Part shown: in pieces, positions 46,357-57,942 of the stretch | Layout of the letters: each line of letters starts with the position of its first letter | How positions within the stretch are numbered: position 1 is the stretch's first letter | From: Arthrobacter crystallopoietes | GTDB lineage: Bacteria; Actinomycetota; Actinomycetes; Actinomycetales; Micrococcaceae | Reading direction: 5' to 3' | DNA: 64,000 bases | Assembly: GCF_017603825.1 (NCBI RefSeq) | Contig: NZ_CP072014.1 | Location: 4,154,001 to 4,218,000 of the forward strand | Position numbers and translations under genes: made by a program | The notes under the pieces: generated by a model | What the model saw: only the letters and a program-made list of their open reading frames with translations | The model's database searches: none | Told to the model about the DNA's origin: nothing

Positions 46357-46722
46357 AGGGTTCCTCATATTCATTTGGGGACCGTGGCCGCGCAAAGCAG
46401 CACCGCTGAACTCGATTGAGCTACGAGCGGTGATGATCCGAGAGGCCTGTTGACACAAGTCCGGCGCTGTTCCAATCCCTTGGCAGGACTTCCCGCCATA
46501 ACTTTGCTGGCTGCCTCACGGCAGGCTGTATGGCGTTTTCTCAGCCGGCGCTCCCAAAATGAAAACTGTCCGCATAATGCGGACCCTACACACCATCTGA
46601 CGCGTTCTCCGCGTCGAAATCAGGGAATACCGGAGTGGGGGATGTATCCAGTGTACGGTACGACGCAACTTCTTTGCGCCCGAATGCATGACGTCGGCCG
46701 GTGACCTTGGGCACAGCCAGCG
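46357..46722 (-). other. 366-bp region upstream of deaD
   Basis: No convincing gene. It contains a perfect 17-bp palindrome at 46568-46584 and a small CTGCC-TCAC-GGCAG hairpin at 46511-46524 (loop GTGA on the transcribed strand). The deaD leader is therefore probably about 200 nt long, as for cold-shock helicase messages. Confidence 0.5.
46568..46584. repeat. Perfect palindrome upstream of deaD
   Basis: GTCCGCATAATGCGGAC: an 8-bp dyad around a central A. The one-base centre makes an RNA hairpin unlikely, so a protein-binding operator is more probable. TAGGGT lies next to it on the minus strand. Confidence 0.6.
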
Positions 46723-47228
46723 TCACAGGGCGTCGAGAGTCTGCTCCGCCCAGGCAATCCACGTCTCTTCGAACATGATGCCTGCCGTCAGCACTGAGCG
46801 CTGGAGTTCGTTCCCGCCGCCCCAGTTCCCGCGTTCATCGAGCGCCCGGTAGGTGGCCAGTTGCTCCCGGTGCAGCCGGAGGTGACGTTCCAGTTCGTCC
46901 GCGATGGGATCGCCGAGCACCGACGCCGCGCGCAGCCTGATCATCAGCGCCTCGCGGACCGGGCGGGGGTCCTGCTGTTCCGCCGTCCACCGCTGCAGCT
47001 CGCGGCGCCCCTCGCCGAGCACCTCGTAGTCCTTGGCTCTGCCCCGGCTCGAATCGCGGCCGGTAGAGCGGATCAGCCCGTCTTTCTCCAGCCGGCCGAG
47101 CTCGCGGTAGATCTGCTGATGCGTGGCCGGCCAGAAGAACCCGAAGGACTTGTCGAAGCGGCGCGCCAGCTCGGCCCCGGAACCGGGTTGTTCCAGCAGC
47201 GCGGTCAGAATGGCGTGCGGCAGTGACA

Positions 47229-47229
<1 letters not shown>
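46723..47229 (-). CDS. PadR-family transcriptional regulator
   Basis: 168 residues. The N-terminal winged helix reads MSLPHAILTALLEQPGSGAE, then HQQIYRELGRLEKDGLIRST; the rest is the helical Vir_act_alpha_C dimerisation part (ELERHLRLHREQLATYRALD). The ATG overlaps the fadH stop (TGATG), so it is the second gene of a fadH-padR operon and probably represses it, possibly through the palindrome at 49273. Confidence 0.92.
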
Positions 47230-49974
<2,745 letters not shown>

Positions 49975-50076
49975 TGCCCCAGTTTATGGCCGTTGGGATC
50001 GCAGGATTCGTTCGGAGACCGGCCCCCGGCGGCAGCAGGGGTGTGGTTATGGCGTGGTGGTCAGTAGGGTGTACCC

Positions 50077-51540
50077 ATGGAAATACTGGAAGAGTTATTC
50101 GGCACGTGGGGCAATGAACTATGGACCTGGGTGGTGCTCCCTGTCCTGGCGGTCCTTGGAATCTACTTCACCGTCCGCTCCGGCGTGGTGCAACTGCGCC
50201 TGCTCCCGGCCATGTTCAAGACGCTGACGGACAGGGCCCTGGTCAACGAGGACGGCTCGCGCAAATCGATCTCCTCTTTTCAGGCTTTTACCGTTTCCGC
50301 CGCGTCCCGCGTGGGCGTGGGCAACGTGGCCGGCGTGGCCACAGCCATTGCGGTGGGCGGCCCCGGTGCCGTCTTCTGGATGTGGACTATGGCGTTCGTC
50401 GGCGGTGCCTCCAGTTTTGTCGAATCCACCTTGGCCCAGCTGTACAAAGTGCGGACCAAGGACGGCTACCGCGGCGGCCCCGCTTACTACATGGAGCGCG
50501 GCCTGAAGAAGCGCTGGATGGGCATCATCTTCGCGGTCATCCTCATCATCTGCTTCCCCTTCGCGTTCAGCTCCCTGCAGGCCAACACGATTTCACAATC
50601 GGTCGCAGGCGCTTTCGGCGCCGAAGCGGTCACCCCGATCTTTGGCTGGACCGTTGGCTTGGTGCTGGCACTGCTCACTGCACTGGTGGTCTTCGGCGGT
50701 ATCCGACGCATCGCCCATGTCACGGAATCCCTGGTCCCCGCCATGGCGCTGCTCTACGTGCTGCTTGGCCTGGTCATCGTCGGCATGAACCTTGAACGTG
50801 TACCGGACGTCCTGGGCGCGATCTTCGGCGAGGCTTTCAACTTCCAATCGGCCATCGGCGGCGGCCTGGGCACCGTCATCATGCAGGGCGTCAAACGCGG
50901 CATGTTCTCCAACGAAGCCGGCCTCGGCTCGGCTCCCAACGCCGGCGCCACAGCCTCCGTTACCCATCCGGTCAAGCAGGGGCTGGTCCAGACCCTCGGG
51001 GTCTACTTCGACACTTTCCTGATCTGCTCAATCACCGCGTTCATCATTCTGTGCACCGTGGAGAACCCGGTCGGAGCATCGCAGGGAATTGAGCTCACGC
51101 AAACCGCAATCACATCGCAGCTGGGCTCCTGGGCGAGCATCATGCTTGCGGTCATCATTTTCATGCTCGCTTTCAGCTCCATCATCGGCAACTACTACTA
51201 CGGGGAAACCAACATCGGTTTCATCACCGACCACGAAACCGTCCTGATGATGTACCGGACGCTGGCCACCGCTGCGGTCTTCCTCGGCTCCATTGCCTCC
51301 GCCGGGCTGATCTGGAACCTCGCCGACGGCATCATGGGTCTGATGGCGCTGACCAACCTGATCGCCATCGGGCTGCTCTCCGGCGTCGCCTTCCGGCTGC
51401 TCAAGCATTACACCGCCCAATCCAGGCAGGGCGTTGACCCGGTCTTCATAGCAGACGACATGCCGGACCTGGACGGAGTCGAATGCTGGAGCCCCGAGGA
51501 CGTCACCAACCATGAGGTTTCGGTCCCCACCAGGCATTAA
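50077..51540 (+). CDS. Sodium:alanine symporter family protein (AGCS)
   Basis: 487-residue transporter with about eleven helices that imports alanine or glycine with Na+ in relatives. SSFQAFTVSAASRVGVGNVA and GVATAIAVGGPGAVFWMWTM carry the family signature, and GMFSNEAGLGSAPNAGATA is the diagnostic AGCS block. TAGGGT lies 6 nt before ATG 50077 (leaderless). The C-terminus ends in a short charged cytoplasmic tail. Confidence 0.94.
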   Translation: MEILEELFGTWGNELWTWVVLPVLAVLGIYFTVRSGVVQLRLLPAMFKTLTDRALVNEDGSRKSISSFQAFTVSAASRVGVGNVAGVATAIAVGGPGAVFWMWTMAFVGGASSFVESTLAQLYKVRTKDGYRGGPAYYMERGLKKRWMGIIFAVILIICFPFAFSSLQANTISQSVAGAFGAEAVTPIFGWTVGLVLALLTALVVFGGIRRIAHVTESLVPAMALLYVLLGLVIVGMNLERVPDVLGAIFGEAFNFQSAIGGGLGTVIMQGVKRGMFSNEAGLGSAPNAGATASVTHPVKQGLVQTLGVYFDTFLICSITAFIILCTVENPVGASQGIELTQTAITSQLGSWASIMLAVIIFMLAFSSIIGNYYYGETNIGFITDHETVLMMYRTLATAAVFLGSIASAGLIWNLADGIMGLMALTNLIAIGLLSGVAFRLLKHYTAQSRQGVDPVFIADDMPDLDGVECWSPEDVTNHEVSVPTRH

Positions 51541-51556
51541 GGACACCTGCTTCGCA

Positions 51557-51608
51557 AACGACGACGGCGGTGCCGGACTTCCAAAAGTCCGGCACCGCCG
51601 TCGTCGTT
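51557..51608. terminator. Perfect 24-bp stem-loop between the symporter and metB genes
   Basis: Bases 51557-51580 are exactly inverted at 51585-51608 around a CCAA loop; the arms begin AACGACGACGG and end CCGTCGTCGTT. It separates convergent genes and should end both transcripts. Confidence 0.88.
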
Positions 51609-51623
51609 AGGGGTTCTAAACCG

Positions 51624-52784
51624 CTAGAGCTGCTTGAACGCCTGCTCGAGGTCTGCGATCAGGTCTTCGGTGTCCTCGATGCCGACCGAAAGGCGGATCA
51701 GGTTGGCCGGGACCTCCAGCTCCGTACCCTTCACCGAGGCGTGCGTCATCTCGGACGGGTAATTGACCAGGGACTCGATGCCGCCCAGCGACTCCGCCAG
51801 GGTGAAGATCGTGGTGTTTTCGGCAACCTTGCGGGCCGCGGCCTCGCCGCCGTTGAAGGACACAGATACCATGCCGCCAAAGCCGCGCATCTGCTTCTTC
51901 GCCAGCTCGTGGTCGGGATGGTCCGGCAGGCCCGGATAGTAGACGGCCTCCACCTCGGGCCGGCCCTGCAGCCATTCGGCCACCGCCTGCGCATTGGCCG
52001 AGTGCCGGTCCATGCGCACGCCCAGCGTCTTCAGGCCGCGGGTGGTCAGGAACGCGTCCAGCGGTGCGGACACGGCTCCCACGGCAAACTGGATGAAGCC
52101 GATCTTCTCGGCGAGTTCGTCATCGTTGAGCACCACGGCACCGCCGACCACGTCCGAGTGGCCGCCAATGTACTTGGTGGTGGAGTGCACCACGATGTCT
52201 GCACCGAGCGCCAGCGGGTTCTGCAGGTACGGGGAAGCGAAGGTGTTGTCGACCACCAGCAGCGCGCCGGCACCGTGCGCAACCTCGGCGAGCGCGGCGA
52301 TGTCGGTGACCTTCATCATCGGGTTGGACGGGGTTTCCACCCAGACGAACCGGGTCTTGTTCTCCTTCACCGCAGCCGCCACCGCGGACTCATCGGACAT
52401 ATCCACCACCGTGTGGCCCACGCCCCAGTCTCCGAGCACGCGGTTGATCAGGCGGTAGGTGCCGCCGTAGGCATCGTTGCCCAGCACGATATGTTCGCCC
52501 GGGGCCAGCAACGCGCGGATCAGCGAATCCTCGGCGGCGAGGCCGGAGGCGAAGGAAAACGCGTGCTTGCCGCCCTCCACCGCCGCCAACTGTTCCTGGA
52601 GCGAATCACGCGTGGGGTTGGTGCCGCGCCCGTACTCGTAGCCGTCGCGCAGGCCGCCGATCCCGTCCTGCGCATAGGTGGAGCTGAAGTGCACGGGCGG
52701 AACAACCGCACCGGTGCGCGGTTCGAAGGCCTGGCCGCCGTGCACGGCGCGGGTGTTGAAGCCTTGGTTCTTCTCTGCAGTCAT
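51624..52784 (-). CDS. metB: Cystathionine gamma-synthase
   Basis: PLP enzyme joining an O-acyl-homoserine and cysteine; 386 residues. NTRAVHGGQAFEPRTGAVVP starts it, AFSFASGLAAEDSLI and DNTFASPYLQNPLALGADIV bind the cofactor, Lys204 is in HSTTKYIGGHSD, and ESLGGIESLVNYPSEMTH is the C-terminal signature. A lyase (cystathionine gamma-lyase) activity cannot be excluded. It follows cbs by 11 nt, so the two form one unit. Confidence 0.9.
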   Translation of the reverse strand: MTAEKNQGFNTRAVHGGQAFEPRTGAVVPPVHFSSTYAQDGIGGLRDGYEYGRGTNPTRDSLQEQLAAVEGGKHAFSFASGLAAEDSLIRALLAPGEHIVLGNDAYGGTYRLINRVLGDWGVGHTVVDMSDESAVAAAVKENKTRFVWVETPSNPMMKVTDIAALAEVAHGAGALLVVDNTFASPYLQNPLALGADIVVHSTTKYIGGHSDVVGGAVVLNDDELAEKIGFIQFAVGAVSAPLDAFLTTRGLKTLGVRMDRHSANAQAVAEWLQGRPEVEAVYYPGLPDHPDHELAKKQMRGFGGMVSVSFNGGEAAARKVAENTTIFTLAESLGGIESLVNYPSEMTHASVKGTELEVPANLIRLSVGIEDTEDLIADLEQAFKQL

Positions 52785-52795
52785 GGAAATCTCCT

Positions 52796-54172
52796 TCAGC
52801 TCGTCAGGTAGGTCAACAGGTCGTGGCGGGTCAGCACGCCGATGGGAGCACCGACAAAGGTCACCATCAGCGCGTTGTTGGACTGGAGTTTTTCGCGGGC
52901 GGCGGAGATGGATTCCAGCGAGCCGATCAGCGGCATCGGTTCGCCCATGTGGTCGCCGATCTTGTCGGTCAGTTTGGCTTCGCCCTTGAACAGCTGGGCC
53001 GTCAAGGTGCGCTCATCCACCGAGCCGAGCACCTCGCCCATCACCACGGGCGGTTCCTGCGAGAAGACCGGCAGCGTGGAGACGCCGTACTCGTTCATGA
53101 TCTCGATGACGTCGCGCACCGATTCGGTGGGATGGGTGTGGACCAGTTCGGGCAGACGCCCCGCCTTGCCCTTGAGCACTTCGCCCACGGTGGCCTCTTC
53201 GCCGCCGGCAATGAAGCCGTAGGACTTCATCCATTCGTCGTTGAAGATCTTGCCCAGGTAACCGCGGCCGGAGTCCGGCAGAATAACAACGACGACGTCG
53301 TCAGGTCCCAGCTCCCGGGCTACCTTCAGCGCGGCGACCACGGCCATGCCGGAGGAGCCCCCGACCAGCAGTCCCTCTTCCTGGGCGAGCCGGCGGGTCA
53401 TGGCGAAGGACTCGGCGTCGTTGACCGCAATGACCTCATCCGGCACGGACTTGTCATAGTTCGCCGGCCACATGTCTTCGCCGACGCCCTCCACGAAATA
53501 GGGGCGGCCGGTGCCGCCGGAGTAAACGGAGCCTTCCGGGTCGGCGCCGATGATCCGGACCGGGCCGGAGGCACGGTCCGCCGAGACCTCCTTGAGGTAG
53601 CGTCCGGTGCCGGTGATGGTGCCCCCGGTGCCGGCACCGATGACCACGTGCGAGACCAGCCCGTCCGTGTCCCGCCAGATTTCCGGGCCGGTAGTTTCGT
53701 AGTGGCTCAACGGAGCAGCTGGGTTGGAGAACTGGTCCGGCTTGTACGCACCCTCGACCTCGCGGACCAGACGGTCCGACACGCCGTAGTAGGACTCCGG
53801 GCTGTCCGGCGCCACGGCCGTGGGCGTGACAACTACCTCGGCGCCGTAGGCCTTGAGCACGTCGCGCTTCTCCACACCGACTTTGTCCGGGGTGACGAAG
53901 ATGGACTTGTAGCCCTTCTGCTGCGCCACCAGCGCCAAGCCCACGCCGGTGTTGCCGCTGGTAGGTTCCACCACGGTTCCGCCGGGCTTGAGCAGTCCGT
54001 CCTGCTCCGCGGTTTCGACCATCTTCACCGCGATCCGGTCCTTGATGGATCCGCCCGGGTTGAAATACTCCACTTTGGCCAGCACGGTGGCGCTGATGCC
54101 TTCGGTCACATTGTTGAGTTTGACCAGCGGCGTATTCCCGATCAGGTCCAGTACAGAATTGGCAAACTTCAT
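52796..54172 (-). CDS. cbs: Cystathionine beta-synthase
   Basis: Joins serine and homocysteine (reverse transsulfuration). 458 residues. The catalytic domain has Lys44 in NPGGSIKDRIAV, PTSGNTGVGLALVAQQKGY and IGAGTGGTITGTGRYLKEV. Two CBS domains follow (about 335-455: VHTHPTESVRDVIEIMNEYG and PMPLIGSLESISAAREKLQS). There is no N-terminal heme domain. TAGATT lies 7 nt before ATG 54172, suggesting leaderless translation. With metB it connects Met and Cys metabolism. Confidence 0.95.
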   Translation of the reverse strand: MKFANSVLDLIGNTPLVKLNNVTEGISATVLAKVEYFNPGGSIKDRIAVKMVETAEQDGLLKPGGTVVEPTSGNTGVGLALVAQQKGYKSIFVTPDKVGVEKRDVLKAYGAEVVVTPTAVAPDSPESYYGVSDRLVREVEGAYKPDQFSNPAAPLSHYETTGPEIWRDTDGLVSHVVIGAGTGGTITGTGRYLKEVSADRASGPVRIIGADPEGSVYSGGTGRPYFVEGVGEDMWPANYDKSVPDEVIAVNDAESFAMTRRLAQEEGLLVGGSSGMAVVAALKVARELGPDDVVVVILPDSGRGYLGKIFNDEWMKSYGFIAGGEEATVGEVLKGKAGRLPELVHTHPTESVRDVIEIMNEYGVSTLPVFSQEPPVVMGEVLGSVDERTLTAQLFKGEAKLTDKIGDHMGEPMPLIGSLESISAAREKLQSNNALMVTFVGAPIGVLTRHDLLTYLTS

Positions 54173-54276
54173 GGGCCCAAATCTACCGGCCCGTTCACAA
54201 GGCTCATAGCCGGAACGAAACCCTGCGACTCAAGCCCGGCCGCTCTGGCCTCCCCGGCGCGTGCGACCATGGATAG

Positions 54277-55263
54277 GTGCCTTCCACGTTTGCCGCCACC
54301 GCTGCCCCGACCGCAGATGCCGCGGCAACGGTGGAACTTCCTGCCGGCTACGATCTGCGCGGAACCCTGGGCATCATTCCCCGTGGCAAACAGGACCCTA
54401 CCTTTCAAACCAGGCACGACGGCGTGTGGCTGGCCTTCGCCACTGTCCAAGGGCCGGTGACGCTGCGCCTGGCCAGCGAGGACGCGGGTCCCGGTGGCGG
54501 CGCCGATCGGACCGTCGTCCGGGCCCTCGCCTGGGGCCCCGGCGCCGAAGCCGCCTTGCCCGGGTTGCCGGCCCTGCTGGGCGCAGATGATGACTGGACG
54601 GCCTTCGACCGGCCGGATTTCCACGCGACGCTCCCGAAACTGGTCACCGATCCGCGACGGCGGCATCGGAACCTGCGGCTGCCAAGTACCGGTCGCATCC
54701 TGGACGCACTGGTTCCGGTGGTGCTGGAGCAGAAAATCACCACCATAGAAGCCCGCTATTCCTGGCGGTATCTGGTCAGCAAGTACGGTACGCGCGCCCC
54801 CGGACCCGCCCCTGCGGGACTGAAGGTCGCGCCTTCGGCGGAGCAATGGCGGCGCGTCCCGTCCTGGGACTGGCACCGCGCCGGTGTGGACGCCAAACGC
54901 TCCGCCACGATTCTTCGCGCCTGCAAGGTTGCCTCCGGCCTGGAGCGGCTGGCCGCGCTCTCCCCCGGCCCGGAACTGGCGGCAAAGCTCTGTTCCGTTC
55001 CGGGCATCGGTCCATGGAGCGCCGCCGAGATCGCCCAGCGCACCCATGGCGATCCGGACTCGGTCTCCGTTGGGGACTTCCATCTGGCCGCCTTCGTCGG
55101 CTACGCCCTGACCGGAAAGAAAACGGACGACGCCGGGATGCTGGCTTTGCTTGAGCCCTGGCGCGGACACCGGCAGCGGGTGGTGCGGATGCTCTACCTC
55201 AGCGGTTTCCGCAAACCGGCCTTCGGCCCGCGGCTGGCCCCGCAGGACCACCGCTTCCACTGA
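54277..55263 (+). CDS. AlkA-like DNA-3-methyladenine glycosylase, HhH-GPD family
   Basis: Base-excision repair enzyme family; 328 residues. The helix-hairpin-helix is LCSVPGIGPWSAAEIAQRTH, followed by the catalytic Asp in DSVSVGDFHLAAFVGYALTG. The N-terminal domain (residues 1-130) is AlkA-like in size but not recognisable. GTG 54277 is the earliest plausible start and has no strong ribosome site. Substrate range inferred. Confidence 0.87.
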   Translation: MPSTFAATAAPTADAAATVELPAGYDLRGTLGIIPRGKQDPTFQTRHDGVWLAFATVQGPVTLRLASEDAGPGGGADRTVVRALAWGPGAEAALPGLPALLGADDDWTAFDRPDFHATLPKLVTDPRRRHRNLRLPSTGRILDALVPVVLEQKITTIEARYSWRYLVSKYGTRAPGPAPAGLKVAPSAEQWRRVPSWDWHRAGVDAKRSATILRACKVASGLERLAALSPGPELAAKLCSVPGIGPWSAAEIAQRTHGDPDSVSVGDFHLAAFVGYALTGKKTDDAGMLALLEPWRGHRQRVVRMLYLSGFRKPAFGPRLAPQDHRFH

Positions 55264-55273
55264 TTAAGCCAAA

Positions 55274-55309
55274 AAAGCTCCCCGCCGTATCGGAACGGCG
55301 GGGAGCTTT
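55274..55309. terminator. Terminator between the glycosylase and thioredoxin genes
   Basis: AAAGCTCCCCGCCG (55274-55287) and its inverse (55296-55309) form a 14-bp stem between convergent genes. Confidence 0.9.
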
Positions 55310-55329
55310 AGAAGCGCGGGAGCAGAGTC

Positions 55330-55716
55330 CTACTCGGCGTCAGCCTGCTGGGCCTGCTGCTGCTGGGCTGCCACCTGGGCGTGGACTTCCTTCATGTCCA
55401 GGCCTTTGACGGCATCCACCAGTTCGGTGAACTGGCCCGAATTCAGGGCGCCGGGCTGCGAAAAGACAAGGACCTTCTCGCGGAACGCCATCAGGGTCGG
55501 GATGGAGGTGATGCCGGCAGCGGCGGCGAGGCCCTGCTCGGCCTCGGTGTCTACCTTCGCGAAGACAATATCCTCGTGCTGGTCGGAGACTGAATCGTAT
55601 ACGGGGGCAAACTGCTTGCATGGGCCGCACCAATCAGCCCAGAAGTCCACGAACACAATGTCGTTCTCTTCGATGGTCTGGGGGAACTGGGCTTCGGTGA
55701 TATTAATCGTTGCCAT
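55330..55716 (-). CDS. trxA: Thioredoxin
   Basis: 128-residue dithiol oxidoreductase. VFVDFWADWCGPCKQFAPVY holds the redox pair Cys30 and Cys33, and the cis-Pro is in ITSIPTLMAFREK. The C-terminus has an extra Gln/Ala tail of about 15 residues. TAGCGT lies 6 nt before ATG 55716, a leaderless arrangement. Confidence 0.96.
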   Translation of the reverse strand: MATINITEAQFPQTIEENDIVFVDFWADWCGPCKQFAPVYDSVSDQHEDIVFAKVDTEAEQGLAAAAGITSIPTLMAFREKVLVFSQPGALNSGQFTELVDAVKGLDMKEVHAQVAAQQQQAQQADAE

Positions 55717-55897
55717 GCTTCCACGCTAATGGGATCAACCGAATATGTCGCCCCCTGTTCGCTCAGCGCATGAGCGCTGGTGTCCCGCACCCCGATCGTG
55801 CACGTGTTTTCCACAGGTCCGCCGCCGCCCTACCCGCGGCGGTGGGGGCCGCCTAATCTCGGTTCCGATGGATCAACCACAATCGAAGGAGCAACCG

Positions 55898-56305
55898 ATG
55901 GAACGCCAGACTGCACTGATCCTGACGGAGGGTTCGGCTATCGATGACGCTGTCGTCCTCAGCACGGCCCTGATTGATGAACTGGTGGAGGAGTTGCCCT
56001 TCGGCCACGACCCGTCCAGGACCGAACTCTATGCCGTTGGCCGGGCCGCCTCGCTGAGATCCAAGCTGGACTTACCCAGGGGCAGCGCAGGCGACGATCC
56101 GTACGCGACCATCAACGGCAAACTGCACCACATTTGGTGCCGTGGCAGCTGGTATACACCGGGAAGCTGTCCGCCCGCTCCCGCGGACAATAACGGTGCC
56201 TCCGCCTGGAAATGGCTGCATTTCACCTTGATGCACGCTGTGGAGGCGGACGCCACCTGCTTACTTTGGGACATCTACCCGCTCGCCAAGGCGGAGGCCG
56301 CTTGA
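55898..56305 (+). CDS. Unknown protein
   Basis: 135 residues from ATG 55898, which has AAGGAG 6 nt upstream; ATG 55868 is possible. It is acidic at the N-terminus (LIDELVEELPFGHDPSRTEL) and Trp/His-rich in the second half (HHIWCRGSWYTPG, AWKWLHFTLMHAVEADATCL). No domain recognised. TAATCT near 55853 may be its -10 element. Confidence 0.7.
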   Translation: MERQTALILTEGSAIDDAVVLSTALIDELVEELPFGHDPSRTELYAVGRAASLRSKLDLPRGSAGDDPYATINGKLHHIWCRGSWYTPGSCPPAPADNNGASAWKWLHFTLMHAVEADATCLLWDIYPLAKAEAA

Positions 56306-56327
56306 AGCTGCCTCCGCCGGCCGCCGC

Positions 56328-57926
56328 CTAGCGGCGGTTTTTAGGGCGCGGGTCGGCCGGCGGTGCGGGCTCTGACGGTACGGGTGGCGGAGCCCAGTCC
56401 AGGATGGCCGGAACACCAATGGCAGAGTCGCAGTCAACCTGCCTCACCTGGGGCTGCTCCTGCTCCTCCTCCTTTGGCTCCTCCTTGTCCTCATCCTTGT
56501 CCTCGTCGTCCGATTCTTCCGGCTCCGGCTTGGGCTTGGGTTTGGGCTGTTCCGCCGCCCTCCGGTTGTCAGCCTCGCACTGGGCCAGCGCGTTCAGATA
56601 GGACCGTTCGGCGTTCTCCTGGTCCCGGAAGAACTGTGCTCGAACGCCCAAGGCGCTTTCATAGGCCGCGTAGGAAACCCAGTAGGCATCCCATTCGGCG
56701 CCGATGGCCGCCCAGGCCTTGTTGACCTCGCGGACTTCCTTGGCATAGCCCTTGTAATCGTCCGCGGCCTGGCTGTACTTCTCGTGCGCCGTCCAGTAGT
56801 CGAGCACGCTTTGCTGCCATTGCTGGGTACCTGCTGCCAGCTTCTGGCTGGCCTCCCGGCGCCGTTCGGTATTAGTCTGCTCCGCTTCCTGAGCGTCGAA
56901 CACCATGGGACTCATTCCGGTGAACGCCCAGCCGCAGCCGGGGCCTTGCTTGTCCTCTGCCAGGATCCTGATGCTGGTTTCCGTTACGGCTGCCTTTGCC
57001 GGGCTCTTCGGCGGTTCCGGAACATCCATCCGTTTGGGCATCGGCGGCCATACCGCATAGTAGGGATCCGCAGCCGGCTGGACGTATTCAACCTTGATCT
57101 TGGGCCCCGGCAGCGGAACGGCTTCGATCCCTGAGCCGGCGGGCAGCGTGGGCATTGGCACGTCCCTGACCGCCACTTTGTCCTTGACCGTGTACGGCTT
57201 GTATCCCGCATCGGACCACGGCGAGCGCGAGGCATCCGCAGCTACCGATTTTTGGTCTACGCAGACGTCTTTGAGCCCGGCGGCAAGATGATCGTCCAAC
57301 TGTCTCGCGACCCGGCTCAGCGGAGCATCCGGCGCGCCGACCAGAAAGACAAGCACGTCTCCACGGCGGAAGGAGACTACCTGAGCGGCGCTGCTGCCTT
57401 TATAGGTAAAGACACGATGTGCTTCCACCCCTGGATCTTTCCCGCCGACTTTGCTCTCGTTGATGGCCGCGGCGCTTCCGGCACAGGACTGCGCCTCCTT
57501 CATCTGCTGCCGCATGACCTCGGCGCCAAGTCCCGCGGTATACGCGGCCGTAACGACCTGGACACGATCGCCGTCGACGCTGAACAGCCGCGACAGGGCT
57601 ACAGACGGGGCCGTGTCGTTGACCGCGCAGGAGTACGGCACCGGCTGCGACGCCGAGCGCTGCAGCGTGCCGGAAGGCCGCCATCCCTTGGGCGGCTCCG
57701 TCAATGCTGCAGACAGCACCTTTTCCGCCGGCATGTCCCGGATCTCGGCAAAGACCGGTTTGGCCGCAGTGCTTTCCGACGCCTTTTCCTCAACGGAAAC
57801 TTGTTCGGAGGCAACAAAAGGCGTTCCGGACAGATACAGCGCGCACAGTCCGCTCCCTGCGACAGCCGTCAGTGCCAGGGCACCGGCTGCCAGTGCCATG
57901 CCTGGGCGCTTTTCGAATACAGACAC
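56328..57926 (-). CDS. Large exported protein of unknown function, co-transcribed with PBP
   Basis: 532 residues. An N-terminal membrane/signal helix (GMALAAGALALTAVAGSGLC) is followed by an extracellular domain (about 75-225), a Pro-rich region, a long helical, probably coiled-coil segment (about 345-470), and a charged Lys-Pro and Glu/Asp-rich linker (about 465-500). The last 35 residues are Pro-rich. It starts 17 nt after the PBP stop with GAGGAG as ribosome site, so it is probably expressed with it and may work with the wall synthase. No domain recognised. Confidence 0.8.
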   Translation of the reverse strand: MSVFEKRPGMALAAGALALTAVAGSGLCALYLSGTPFVASEQVSVEEKASESTAAKPVFAEIRDMPAEKVLSAALTEPPKGWRPSGTLQRSASQPVPYSCAVNDTAPSVALSRLFSVDGDRVQVVTAAYTAGLGAEVMRQQMKEAQSCAGSAAAINESKVGGKDPGVEAHRVFTYKGSSAAQVVSFRRGDVLVFLVGAPDAPLSRVARQLDDHLAAGLKDVCVDQKSVAADASRSPWSDAGYKPYTVKDKVAVRDVPMPTLPAGSGIEAVPLPGPKIKVEYVQPAADPYYAVWPPMPKRMDVPEPPKSPAKAAVTETSIRILAEDKQGPGCGWAFTGMSPMVFDAQEAEQTNTERRREASQKLAAGTQQWQQSVLDYWTAHEKYSQAADDYKGYAKEVREVNKAWAAIGAEWDAYWVSYAAYESALGVRAQFFRDQENAERSYLNALAQCEADNRRAAEQPKPKPKPEPEESDDEDKDEDKEEPKEEEQEQPQVRQVDCDSAIGVPAILDWAPPPVPSEPAPPADPRPKNRR

Positions 57927-57942
57927 AATGGCTCCTCAACTG

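Noticed and set aside
44281-46419. Plus-strand open frame of 712 codons
   Set aside because: Antisense to the DEAD-box helicase, which has all family motifs.
52823-54460. Plus-strand open frame of 545 codons
   Set aside because: Antisense to cbs.
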